Source: Hymenolepis diminuta (Eukaryota > Platyhelminthes > Cestoda > Cyclophyllidea > Hymenolepididae). Taken from it: 64,000 nucleotides of DNA. The translations under genes were made by a program, and so were the position numbers. The DNA is taken from NCBI GenBank assembly GCA_900708905.1, contig CAADRB010000037.1, positions 679,188-743,187 of the forward strand. Reading direction: 5' to 3'. Under the pieces are notes generated by a model. It did no database searches and was not told where the DNA came from. It saw only the letters and a list, made by a program, of their open reading frames with translations. Shown here piece after piece: positions 49,512 through 60,933 of this stretch; position 1 is the stretch's first letter; every line of letters begins with the position of its first letter.

Positions 49512-52294
49512 ATGCGTCAAATTTTAACTCTGTTTGTATTGATTTTGCTACTCACTTATTCATCTAATTCCAATGAAAATCTTGATCTCGAGTCCCTTAA
49601 GCAAAGAGTTAAACATCTTTTCTACCACGGATATGATAGTTATATGAAACACGCCTACCCTCATGATGAACTTCGACCAATTTCCTGTGATGGACAAGAC
49701 ACTTGGGGAAGTTTCTCTTTGTCCCTAATAGATTCATTGGATACACTTGTTGTATTGGGCAACCACACAGAGTTTCAAAGGGGTGTTAACCTTATCCTGG
49801 AAAATGTTGACACAAATCGAAATGTCAACATTTCCGTATTTGAAACTAACATTAGAAGTAAGTTATTCCGTAAAATTTGTTATGTGTTTTAGTTGTTGGA
49901 GGACTTCTTTCTGCCCATTTGCTTGCAAAACGGGCAGGTTTGGCCGTGGAACCTGGCTGGCCCTGTCATGGAAAATTGTTGGATTTAGCTGAACGTTTTG
50001 CGAGCAAACTCTTGCATGCATTCGAAACACCTACCGGCATGCCATATGGTACAATTAACATCGGTAAAGGTCGAGTTCCACGTCATGAAACTCCCATTTC
50101 ATGTGTTGCAACCGTTGGAACTCTAATTCTTGAATTCGGTACTCTGTCAAGACTTACGGGTGGGTGATTTGTTTTGATTATTTCATCACTCACTTCGTAT
50201 TCTTTGTTTTTTTTATTTTGTCAAGCCCTATGATCGCTATGCAGATGATTAATGTCGAGAGAGAGGTTAGGGATTTTTCTGAATGGATTTAAGTCATTCT
50301 GCTGCATTTGAATGATTTAATTTCTTGGAGTTATGTTAATCGTTGCATCAAAGCATTCTCGTTTGGTTTTCATCCGCTTTGAATAAAAGAGCTGCGGTCC
50401 ATAAAGATACTATTTACTTGATACGCTACATTTTAGTGGTATTCTGTTCAAATAATCTTTTGAGCCAATTTATGCCGACAACCCTATGGCGTTAACCTAT
50501 TTAATCTTCCTCTAATGACATTGTGAAAGTTTGATCTTGTTATCGGGTGGTTCGATAAAATATGCTCTCTGAACGGTTATTTGCACCACATTTATGGTGA
50601 AATTTACATTCGAGATTCCTTCTTTACTTTTTGTCTCCGTCTTGGAGTAATTAATGTGTCATTACGAAAATCTTATTGAATTTTCAAAGAATAAAAATCT
50701 ACTTTACTTAAATGTATAATTTTATAAGAACCCTGATGAAATATTTTAATATTCAACAAAATCAGATAAATCTCTCTCATTCACTGGCACTCAAAATAAA
50801 CAAAATGGATTAAACTGTTTATTTCCTTTTAGGTGATCCACGGTATGAAGAAGTGGCAATGAAAGCTCTTCGAGCCTTATGGTCGCACAGATCCACCATC
50901 GGTCTGGTTGGAAATCATATTAACGTTCTGACTGGTGCCTGGGTTGGACGAGAAGCCACACTCGGAACTGGTGTTGACTCTTACTTTGAATACCTTCTCA
51001 AGGGCTCTATATTATTCCGACTCCCAGAATTGGATGCCATGTTTCGAGGTAAGTTCTACTTCCTCAAAATGAGCTATGTTATTCTCTAGAATATCGGGAA
51101 GCTATTACCAAATATCTACGATTTGGACAGTGGCATGTAATGGCGTCTATGGATACTGGTATGGTGACTTCAGCTGTCTACCAAAGTTTGGAGTCCTTTT
51201 GGCCGGGTGTTTTGGTATGATATCGTTTTATTACTTGTTTACACTTTAGGCAATGACAGGGAATATGCAAGAGGCCAAAGAACTGTTGATATCTTATCAT
51301 TCTGTTTGGAAAAAGTTCGGTTTCCTACCTGAAATGTTTGATTTTACTTCGGGTACACCGCTTAGATCGCGTAGTATCTACCCTCTTCGTCCTGGTATGT
51401 TCAAATTGCGATTATTTAATTGTATAAAACGTATGATTATGAAGTTCTCTATTTTAGAGTTCATTGAATCGATCATGCACGTATATCGTGCCACTAAGGA
51501 TCCCTATCTATTAGAGATGGGTGTTAATATCCTTACTTCAATTGAGAGGGATGCTAAAACAAGCTGTGGTTTTGCAACAGTGAGTTATTCCTTCAATTTA
51601 CCTTTCTATTATCCCTCTTCCATAGATCGCCAATGTTCAAACCCACACTAAACAGAACAGAATGGAGTCATTTTTCCTCTCGGAGACTGTGAAATATCTC
51701 TACCTTCTGTTTGATGAAGATAATTTCCTCCACCGAAATCCCCTTTCTGCCTCAGATTCCCCACCCAATGGGAATGAGGATGATTTCTGTTCTCAAGGCA
51801 GTGGCTACATATTCAATTCAGAAGCCCATCCTCTAGACGCTGGTCTTATTCACTGTTGTTCTATTCAACGCCTTCGTGAATCAGAAGTAATTAATAGCGC
51901 GGAATCTCTCTCTACTAGTTTGGGTTTAAAAACAGACCTCGGAAGTCTAGTTAACGGATCAGCTATAACCTCGTCTTTCCAGGAATCCATACTCGCAGAA
52001 ATTGATTCGACCTTTAAGGAACTTTTGTCTCCCAGTATGACATGGACTGGTGTGAAAGATGGAGGAAATACAAATCAGAATCCTATTGATGATTTCTTGG
52101 AACAGCTCTGGAGGATCATGAGTGGAGATGTACTTTTATCCAGCTCTTTCAAGAATAATCCATCAATTCCACCGGATTACGTTCCTCCAGTTATGCATCG
52201 AAACTCGGGGCAGCCACTTATGACCTGTCCCACAGTACCGTTCCATGTTCGACTTAACTCGATGCGTGACATGGATTATCGAAACGTTAAGTAG
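49512..52294 (+). CDS. EDEM2: ER degradation-enhancing alpha-mannosidase-like protein 2
   Basis: An ER-lumen glycoside hydrolase family 47 protein. In animals EDEM2 starts mannose trimming that marks misfolded glycoproteins for ER-associated degradation. The exons are 49512-49857, 49893-50159, 50833-51048, 51090-51214, 51250-51394, 51458-51579 and 51626-52294, giving 629 aa (human 578). The N-terminus is a hydrophobic signal peptide (about residues 4-16). GH47 landmarks follow in order: [11 protein letters not shown] with [70 protein letters not shown] and [11 protein letters not shown]. The match to EDEM2 rather than EDEM1/3 rests on these blocks. N-glycosylation sequons NHT, NIS and NGS are present. 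The C-terminal 150 residues or so are lineage-specific and somewhat longer than in human. No KDEL-type signal is seen, nor is one usual for EDEM2. The gene converges on Cactin, 614 nt away. Confidence 0.96.
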
Positions 52295-52908
52295 ATATTC
52301 AAACTGCCTCCTTTAGTCTTTCTTATATTGTATTGCTCCATTCTTTTGGTATCGAATTAATAACTTTATTACACTTCTCTGAGTATGTGGAACTCTACCT
52401 CTTATTGTCGTCATTAACCATTTTTCATTATGGGAAACCACACCGTATCAACGAGTTAGTCCGATTGAGACTGCAGGTCGGACAATATTTTCCTAACGAG
52501 TTACTCACGTTCCAAAATTTGTTAATTTTGTGATTAGCCCCTTGAATTTCCACGTCTGTGATGTTCAGTACGTTTTTACTGGTTAATTAAACAGAATGGT
52601 TGATCTTATCGACTCGATTCATTTTTTTCTTCCAAAAGACGAGAAGTGTGATGCACGTGCACAATCTTAAATGGTTCATAACGTAGCTCAAGGTGAACCA
52701 TATAATCTCTTTTTCTTTTTTCATAGCATTATCAGTCGAACAGAACTTTGAACGATCGTTATCCATCGTCATCAACATTAGAGTATTCAGGCTTGAAGAA
52801 ACGTTCAAGTCTTTTACGTGTAAATTAATCAAAAATTATTTTAATAATCGATCTCTTGATGTATTTACAAAAGTCAAGTGAGTGTATATAAAAACTGCGG
52901 TATGCAGT
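52295..52908. other. Convergent 3' flanks of EDEM2 and Cactin
   Basis: 614 nt between two facing stop codons. A candidate plus-strand polyadenylation signal ATTAAA lies at 52586-52591 for EDEM2, and a minus-strand ATTAAA at 52845-52840 for Cactin, so the two transcripts probably end about 250 nt apart without overlap. Confidence 0.5.
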
Positions 52909-55900
52909 TTATCGACGGTATCTGAAACGTTTGAAATGGAACCAGAGTTGGAAGATGTTATTATGGAACTGGCATCGGAAGCCATGTTTGTAGGAATATT
53001 CCCATTCCCGACTGACGATCTTGAAGGCGATATCTTCATACGGTGGACCCGCAATGAAACGCAGAACCTCAAAATCAGGTTCCCCTTCACAAGAGGTTCG
53101 TGTGTAGGTGGGTGTTTTGGTCATATCGATGAGATCGGGATAGAAAATGTTAAACTTGTAACCCTGGACAACCTTCGGCGGTGGATTGTCCAGGTCGTAG
53201 TGAGTCTGGTTATACTTGTTCCACACGAAGCCCGTGTGCACTCGATTGAAGAAACGAGGCTTGCGTGGACGGTACTTATCTGACCATAGGAAAGACTGAT
53301 CCTCCAGAGGTGCCTAAAGGAGCATAAAAGGGTCATTAATACTTCTAATCATCGAAAAGTTCTGTCAGTTTTAATCATCTAAACTCAGGAAACCGCAAGA
53401 ATGAAGAAGATTGAGTTAAAAGGGAAAATCCAGAGAATCAAAAAGGGCCTTGTTTGATATAAATGCATTAGGTTGACTATCTTTGACTGAATAGGCTGAC
53501 TTTTCCTGCAAGACCGCCAAATTTGGCTCCTGGGCGTCTGACTCGAATGTTTAATGACCTTTGAATGAACCTAGTTTTGATCAAATAGTTCATTGATATG
53601 ACCTATTCATAGGTTTGTAAATGCTTAATTAAGAAATTACTAGACCGTATTCTTCAAAACCGATAGCTAGTACGAATTCCAAGTAGGGGTCATCTCTAAA
53701 GCAACATATTTTTCATATTAGAAACTAAAGACAGCCGACTCCTGAGCTTTGGAGAATATTTCAATATTGAATAACCATGGAATCGACTTAAATATGCGGA
53801 AAAATGGCAGCAGAAAGAAATGACTACGACTGATAAGACCAAATCTCACGTATTTATACAAATTTCATTCGAGAGCAAATAAGTTTAAAAGTATGAGAGG
53901 TCAGAAAAAAAAATGTGGGACTTACCATAACGCTAAATTCAGCATCGCCCTCCTCCAGACCTTCACGAGCACGTTTCATGAGTTCCTCCTCGGTGGACTT
54001 TCGAAGTTCTCCATTGTGCATTACATCCTTCCTCTGGTACTCCAACTTGGCCCAATCATCCTGGGCATCATACAACACGGCATCAATCTCAACATCCGCA
54101 TGAGTCAACAGCTTGGGCGAATAGAGAGCAGAGTCATAGGGATCTGGTTCATTGGAAATTGCCTGGGTGCAAGAGGTAGAAGGGCCAGGTTCCTCTTCGG
54201 TAGTTGGAGGCGGTGGTTCCTTGAAATCACTCTCTTCTTCTTCTTCTTCTTCAGGGTAGCCCTTCTCAACAGCTCTTTTCTGTTGCAACTCCCTAATCCT
54301 TTCCACCATCAGCTGATTGGTATTGGCTGCAGATGGAAAGATGGGATTCTTTTCATTGCTTGAAGTGGTTATGCCCTGGTTCTGTTGGAGGTAGGCAAGC
54401 TTTCGACGCAGGTGCTCTTGGTGTCTCTCCCGTAAACGAGTGCGGGCCATTTGAGCGGCTACAATCTGTGATAATGTCTCCCAGTAGCCAACATCGACAC
54501 CTTCCCCTCCACGCAATTTTGGTTGAATCTAAACAAAAGAGCAAATCGATTTAAGTGAATAACTAATAAGCAAGTACTCAGAGGAAAAGAAAAATATCCA
54601 ACGGGCCTAACTGTTAAGTCTGAAAAGAACAACTCTATTTTGACTCCTTATTACCAGTCATCTCCACGTCCATTATTAAAAAATCCCATTTATATCTCCG
54701 GTTTTTAACTAAATTATCCTATCTACACGGACCAATTGAATTTCAATAAATGGGGTTGGTTCATACCTGCTTTTCTAGAGCTGAGAGCTGAGCATAGGTC
54801 TTGGACTTGAGAGTATCAGCAACAGACTTGAGCACAGGGCTGCTAATACTTGAGGAGGCTTGTCGGCCCTCAGCGTCTTCATCCTGCTTCAAACGCCTCA
54901 ATTCGTCCTCAACGATCACTGTCATATCACGCCAGTACTCGACATTCTGGCCCCTCTCCAACTCCATGTACACCACCTAGAGAGGAAGACCCAGTTACCA
55001 ATTAGGCGTGCAATCATTAACAAAAATTAGCAAAAAAGTAAACATAAAGTCAAGGCCAAGATAAGTTAAACAGCAGTTGCTCTTATCTACAAACCAGTTT
55101 CACAAGACGATGCGCTTGCAATGCAGAACGATATTCAGATTGAAGGTAATTCATGGCTAAACCAATCACTCCTTTACACTAAAATAAACAACAGCGCATG
55201 ATGTCCAGTAGGCAATGAAAAAAGGGAAATCGAAGCTCCATGCACCCATTTCCTCCTCCTCCTTAAAGCTATGCATTTGCTCGTCTGACTAGTACAAAAC
55301 ATTAAACCGTTATAATAAACAAGTAAATATCAACAGAATAAAAATGAATCAAAGAGGGCAAATAGAGCCAATCACCTCGTAATTGAATTTCTTTAATAAA
55401 ACACAGTAAGGCTAAGAATCTACCAACATGATCAAACGGATCGTATGGCTGAAACGACGATTTAAAAGCATTAAAAAATTAACTTTCCTTTTAATGAATT
55501 TTTGAGCTTACATACCCATCAGTATGACTGGACTACGGTTAACCCGGACCAAAAAGATGCCAGAAGTACAGTAAGTGTAAAGCAGCTTATAAAGCAGATT
55601 TATAGTGCTGTACTACGTTGTGATTCCTCTAAGAATGAACTACAAATTACTAATATCTCACTTCTGTATTCAACATCGATTGGTTGGCAAGCGGAACAAC
55701 CCATAATTAGCGGCCGATTTGAATAGAGGCAAACAAGATGAAATCTACTGAGACCTTATCGTGGAAATAATCTCAGTAAAAAGCTGAAAGTCGTATGACT
55801 TGTTAAACGCTGTTATAATGAAAGTAGTATGATCAAAGGGAATAACAGCGGAATTATAACAATAAATAAACTCTAAATTAGAGGAAAGTTCAGAATACAC

Positions 55901-57462
55901 AGAGAAAAATATTAATGCAAACAGTAAAAAAAGAAGAACCCACCTTTATGTCAACCAGTAGATCCTCTAAGTCTTCAATACTGAGACCAACAAGAAATTG
56001 AGTGGGTTCCATAACCTCAATCGCACTGGAAATATCACCGCCAGAGGCCATATTCTGAGCTCCCTCGTCCTGATCAGCAATGTACTTTGAGAGCAAATCG
56101 ATGGGTTTTGCCCGTCCATCGGCAATTCTGATTCTCGAGCGAAGTTTCGCCTGTTCCAAGTGAAAGGTATCCTCCTGTTGACCCCAGGACTTGTAGTACT
56201 CAGCCTCCTTCTCTCTCTGCAACATCTCCATTTCCTTTTCCCTCTCCTCCTTCTCTCTTTCGCACTCTAGACGTCTTCTACGCACATTCTCTAACTCTCG
56301 TCGTGTCTCCTCAATCTTTTTGGCCTGAATGTTCTGCAATTGAGCATTATCTAGGTGGGAGAGACCCTTATTGTCAATCTTCTTGCGCCAGACAAAGGTC
56401 TCTGACAGATGTCGATCCCCAAAAGGATTATCTTCGTTGGTGTAGCCAAGGTAATCCTTTCCCCAACCAAGCTTTTCTCTACGATGACGTTCCTTCCGCT
56501 CCTTTTTAGCGATTCGTCGGGCACGTTTCTCTTCTGGTGTTTCAAGCTCCTTCATTGCTATCTGAAAGAGAAAAAGAAGTCATAATTAAATGGTATGGAA
56601 CTTAAGGGGAATAATATTAAAAATTCTTACCAAACCAAAGGCGACTAAAAGAGAATCTTTAAATATTTCAGATGAGTGCCTTACACAATCCCTTATTAAT
56701 TCCTTCCAAGCCACTCAATGAATATTACAAAAATCACAGGAGGCGTTTATTCCGTATATGTTAATGCGTTGTTCAAGTATATCTATTCGATCAAAATATT
56801 TCTTGAAAGAAAAGAGGTTAATCAATTCTTCAAACTTAGACTTGAGTTTAATGATGCCCATTTCAATATATAAGAATAATTTTTCAGCAGAAATAAATGG
56901 ACTTCTGCCTAGGGTTCAATTTCTTAAGTCATTAGGATATTTACTGCCTTATTTAGAGTTCAGTTGTCTTGGATGGCTCAAATAAATTTCTATTGACCAC
57001 CTTTTCTGGCGAAAGAGGTTAGACGCTGAATATAAGTACCAAGTCAGCTACCTCCAGTCATTCAGCTTGTGGGATTAAAAAGACGTCAACAAAAACAAAT
57101 TAACTGGATTTGAAAGAACATCTAACTTATCATGCGGATTAAAAACTAATTCGAATCCAAAAACCCTTACTTAATGGAGTAGAGCCTTAGATGATATACC
57201 ACTCAAAGCATCCGAGGTAACAAAATACATTTAATTAATTAGCACATACCTTTTTTTGTCTGACCATCTCTTTGATTTTCTGAATTTCTTCTGGTGGGAG
57301 AGAGATATCAGAATCTGAAGAACTCGAAGATTTGGACTTTTTATGATGCTTGTGAGAACTACGTTCACTACGTCGATGCCTACCTCTACTCTTAGAAGAA
57401 GATACATGCGACCGACGGGACTTATCCAGTGATCGACTCCTACTTCGCGAACGGGATGGCAT
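52909..57462 (-). CDS. CACTIN: Splicing factor Cactin
   Basis: A conserved nuclear protein associated with the spliceosome and pre-mRNA splicing; named for its interaction with the IkB protein Cactus in insects. The exons are 57462-57250, 56561-55944, 54976-54767, 54528-53926 and 53313-52909, all phase 0, giving 682 aa (human 758). Residues 1-60 are an RS/SK-rich domain. Residues 72-277 are highly charged and coiled-coil-prone, with the family hallmark YTNEDNPFGD near the start. Exons 3 and 4 form the mid domain with two YW-type blocks (EYWRDM, GYWETL) and a poly-glutamate run. Exon 5 is the Cactin C-terminal domain, with VWNKYNQTHYD, YKFNIFYPDL, LRFIAGPPYEDIAFKIV, REWEYS and the ending FQLWFHFKRFRYRR. 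An in-frame TAG directly precedes the start ATG. The gene lies 106 nt behind TIM22 on the same strand. Introns are 238-967 nt, with no micro-introns, unlike its neighbours. Confidence 0.97.
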
Positions 57463-57568
57463 CTAAAATTCGATAAAATTGTAAGATTAGGAGATTGAAA
57501 CTGAGTAAATAAAAAAATTAAGAAGAGTGAAGCTACACAAAAGAATTTATTTGTACAAAAGCAATATA
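57463..57568 (-). promoter_or_regulatory. Intercistronic region with polyA signal and trans-splice-like acceptor
   Basis: On the minus strand, AATAAA (57551-57546) lies 17 nt after the TIM22 stop. A T-rich stretch follows, and the segment ends in TTTTAG immediately before the Cactin ATG. Cleavage and polyadenylation of TIM22 and spliced-leader addition to Cactin would both be served by this 106-nt stretch. The layout is seen; the operon function is inferred. Confidence 0.55.
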
Positions 57569-58246
57569 TCACATGTGCCTAAAGTAATAATCTATGAGAG
57601 TGGAAAAGGCGGCGAAACCTGCTGCCCCTGCAATTCCAGCTTGAAGACCCGCCCGTAAACCAATTGATCCACCGACAAGAGCACCGGTCATCATGCTGTT
57701 GAGCAGATCAGACCTCCCCCGAGCCGTCTCAAGTGCACATTCAGTTCCAGCAAAAAGACCACCAATGACAGCGAAATTCTTTCCATGAGAAATAGCACGT
57801 GCATACATTTCCTTGGCAACAGCCCGGGTGGTTGCGGTTTCTGTACCAGTAACAGTGCTAAGAGGATCAATGCTTGCGGTAAATAATCCGAAAACGCCAC
57901 CCAATACCATACCTAAAATGATTTATCAGAAAAAGCAAATCGAGTTACCTCCAACGCAACTAATAACTGACTTAAATGCACAGCCTTCCATGAATCTATG
58001 AACACTAACTTCTTCAGGAGAGGGGAGTGGAAGGGTGGGTAATTTCATCATCATGACTTTTCCTTTGTTTTGGATGACATAATTACTTATACAGGCCTTC
58101 AATTCATTAGGATTGTCACTATTGACCGCAGTATTAAGATCTATATGAAATTTCCTCAAACGTTCCCTATCTTCATCACTCATATCTAAAACATGCTTAT
58201 ATCTTTCCCGCATAAGTCGTTGAATTTCTGCAGACTGATCATCCAT
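57569..58246 (-). CDS. TIMM22: Mitochondrial import inner membrane translocase subunit TIM22
   Basis: The channel-forming core of the TIM22 complex, which inserts multispanning carrier proteins into the mitochondrial inner membrane. Two exons, 58246-57949 and 57912-57569, are separated by a 36-nt intron; the product is 213 aa (human 194). The N-terminal 85 residues are hydrophilic and variable. From residue 90 on is the Tim17/Tim22/Tim23 domain with four glycine-rich hydrophobic segments: GCAFKSVISCVGG, MVLGGVFGLFTAS, the loop motif ECALETARGRSDLLN, then GALVGGSIGLRAGLQAG and AGFAAFSTLIDYYF. Cysteines occur in the first segment and in the conserved EC of the loop, the positions linked by a disulphide in human and yeast Tim22. 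The ATG follows an AG directly. It shares a 356-nt divergent upstream region with the CCDC177-like gene. Confidence 0.95.
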
Positions 58247-58602
58247 CTCGATATTGCAATCAAAAATATGAACGACGAATTTTCATAAGGACACAAAAAG
58301 TATCAATACACAAAAACAAATAAAGTTAGATTGAAAAAAATAATTAATTTTTTATCAAAAAAATTATAAATTAAATTAATTTACTAGTAGATATTTATAA
58401 AATTAAATTTAAATCATGTATAGCTCCTAATTATTTAAAAATCAAAATACTTTTTACAGCAAACAAAAAGTTTAAATTATAATAGCCCAACTACTATTTA
58501 ACACTTTACATTTATTCTTCAACCTTGGCATTTGTTAGGCGCGACACATCAATTACAATTTTGCAATATTAATTAAAATACATTTTTTTACAGTTTTTGG
58601 AC
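58247..58602. promoter_or_regulatory. Divergent (probably bidirectional) promoter region
   Basis: 356 nt separate the start codons of TIM22 (minus) and the CCDC177-like gene (plus). The middle is extremely AT-rich (about 58300-58480), and no TATA or CCAAT motif stands out. On the plus strand a T-tract plus CAG ends at 58593, nine nt before the ATG, a good acceptor for a leader intron or a spliced leader. On the minus strand an AG abuts the TIM22 ATG. Confidence 0.5.
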
Positions 58603-60933
58603 ATGGATCCTCCATTAATTAATCTTCTCAATTTTGAAGACAGCCAATTTTTTTCTTCTCAATATATATTGACCAGTCCTAGATCTTTGCGAGCATGTCA
58701 CAATCTAGATATTCGAGTAAAATTTGGTTAGAAATTTTCATGACTTTAGCCTTCCGATCTGATTTATCTCCCATTTAATCATTTTGAGGCAATACATTGT
58801 AAGCTCAGTCGATCAAAGTGCAATGAAATATTCCTAAATCATGAAAATCGCAGAATGGGTAATATCTTAATAAGCAATTTAATTAAGCAGAACTGATCAG
58901 ATCGTGCATTGAGGAGAGGAATCGGATAATCGACCTGGAGTTAAAGAATAAATCGATTTCAAATAACTTATTTCTTTCTGGAACTTCTATTTCCAACATG
59001 TGAGTTTTTTACATACGGTATCTATATATTTGTTCACTTGTCTTTCTAAACTTCATTATAATTTATTATTTTTGATAAATCTTTTCTAGAAAGGAATTTA
59101 ATAATTCGAGAAGTTCTTTTCCGAATCAAAATGAAGTAATTTGTTACCTCTTTTTATCGAACAATTTCAGGATAGTGTTCCTATTTTTTCAAAGGGAGCA
59201 AAAAACAACGAATACCAGAACAATACAGTACGTCATTGAAAATTGTTTTTCAATTCCTCCATTTGCATTTTAGCTTATGTTTTATCGAAAGCAACTAATT
59301 CGAGAAAGAAATGCACTGCTTCGTAAACAAGAGATCGAAAAACAGAAGCAGTTAGCCTCTACCTCCTTCCGTTATTATTATTTTATTATGCTAATTTTAG
59401 AGCTCAAAAAGAGGAATGTTGTCGCATTAGTGAGCGAAGAGCCAGGTCAGCCTCTCAAATGAGGCAGCGGTAAAATTTGCGTTATCTTTGAAACTTCTTT
59501 TCTCATTTAGGAAAGCTTGCTCCGAAACGCACGTTCCTTTTTCTGCCGGTAGACCATGTGTTCGAGTATGTTAAATGGAAGTAATCGAAATTAGGCTTTG
59601 GCGAACTTATTTTTCTTCAGTTCAGTTGTAATTGTGAAAAATTTTAGAACACGGTGAGTACAAGTTTCATGGATTCAGCTAACCTTTCAAGTCAGTTCGA
59701 TGGAGGAATTCGACATCGGGCACAAATTGAAAGGTATGTGCAGCAAATTTCAAACCAGAAATCAGTAACTTCTAAACCCTAGAAGATAAAGTTCCGGTTA
59801 CCCTCCTAGATTTTCTTCAATCATTCATGAATATGGTATAGGAATACATTTTACTTATCACCCCTTTAACTATCCCAAAGGGAAGTAATTTTTATTTAGT
59901 GAAAATTAATGATGGTGAATAAAATTTAATTGGAAAAATATTTTTGGTCTGAAATTATATTAGATTTATACCATTTCTTTGAAGCGTTCATATCATTAAA
60001 TTTTGAAGCTGAAGTTTCAATGATATGTAGATACTTAAAGTTTTAAAGTATTTTTTAACGGAAAGGAATTTAAATATTTTTTCAGACAGATATTAGGAAT
60101 ATTAAGAAGTTAGTAGGGAAATAAAATTTAATGAGCATTTTTTCTTCTGTACACTTGAATTCTAAAATTTCGGACAAGTTGAGGAGACTGAGATTGGAAG
60201 GATATGCTCACAAAGGAGCATAATTTTACTCCTTTAATCTGCCTAATTATATAATTGTAGAGCAAAGCAAATGGAAGAGGAGAAAAGAATAGTTGCCATG
60301 GAAACGGCAAGTCGTCATGAAGACCAGGCGAAACGTATTGCGGAGGAGAAGGAGCTTCATATTCTGGAGGTTAGATATTTTATTCATAATTACTAAAGTT
60401 AATATACAGTTGAAAATGAAGGCTTTAATTTTGAAATAGAAAGTATTTGATTTGCTTCCTAATATACTCTGATGCTTCCCTTAATAAGCTGTGACTAGAC
60501 GCTGCTCTATGAACAAAAATGAAATTTACTTCGTCTTTTTTCATCCACGAGTGTCTTTTTGTTTGGGCATTTCAGAACGAATGAGTTAGCCTCATAAACC
60601 CTAAACTGAAAATGTGATCTATTAGCTGAACGAGGATCAACGAGAATGGTTGGGAGTGGGAAGGAAATCGATAAGCATCTCAATGTTCGGGACCTCAGTC
60701 ATGAGAAAAGAGCGAAGGCTTAAATCGATAATTGGTTCTAAGGTCACTGCAAACTTATCACAAACAAAACTTCCTTCGTTACTTACCTTATAGGTTCTCA
60801 TTTATTGTTTCAGACAAGACGTCTGGCTCATGAAGCAGCACGTTTACGAGAAGAAATTCGACGAACTTATCAGCTGGATTCCTTCGAAAAGGTGGTGAAA
60901 GAGACAGAAATTCGCAATTCAATTGGTCTTTAA
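58603..60933 (+). CDS. CCDC177-like coiled-coil protein (DUF4659 type), 303 aa
   Basis: A protein of unknown function. Eleven small exons join in frame: 58603-58716, 58750-58798, 58888-58999, 59090-59135, 59171-59227, 59274-59370, 59403-59469, 59511-59565, 59648-59733, 60261-60369 and 60814-60933. The N-terminus contains NFEDSQ then SSQYILTSPRSLRAC (residues 18-32) followed by RPSDLIYLP. This matches the start of the human CCDC177/CCDC185 family (SRYVLTSPRSLEAC, then KPVELLP), as I recall it. The C-terminus, REEIRRTYQLDSFEKVVKETEIRNS, also follows that family's ending. Between them is a short charged coiled coil; the human protein is about 700 aa, so the middle is much reduced. Exons 3 and 7 need tandem acceptors (AAG-CAG at 58885-58890; TAG-AG at 59398-59402) and are the least certain. 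ATTAAA lies at 60978. Confidence 0.7.

Noticed and set aside
53893..54363. Plus-strand ORF of 156 codons over Cactin exon 4
   Set aside because: It is the antisense shadow of the Cactin exon; its hydrophobic runs come from reverse-reading the poly-glutamate and charged codons.
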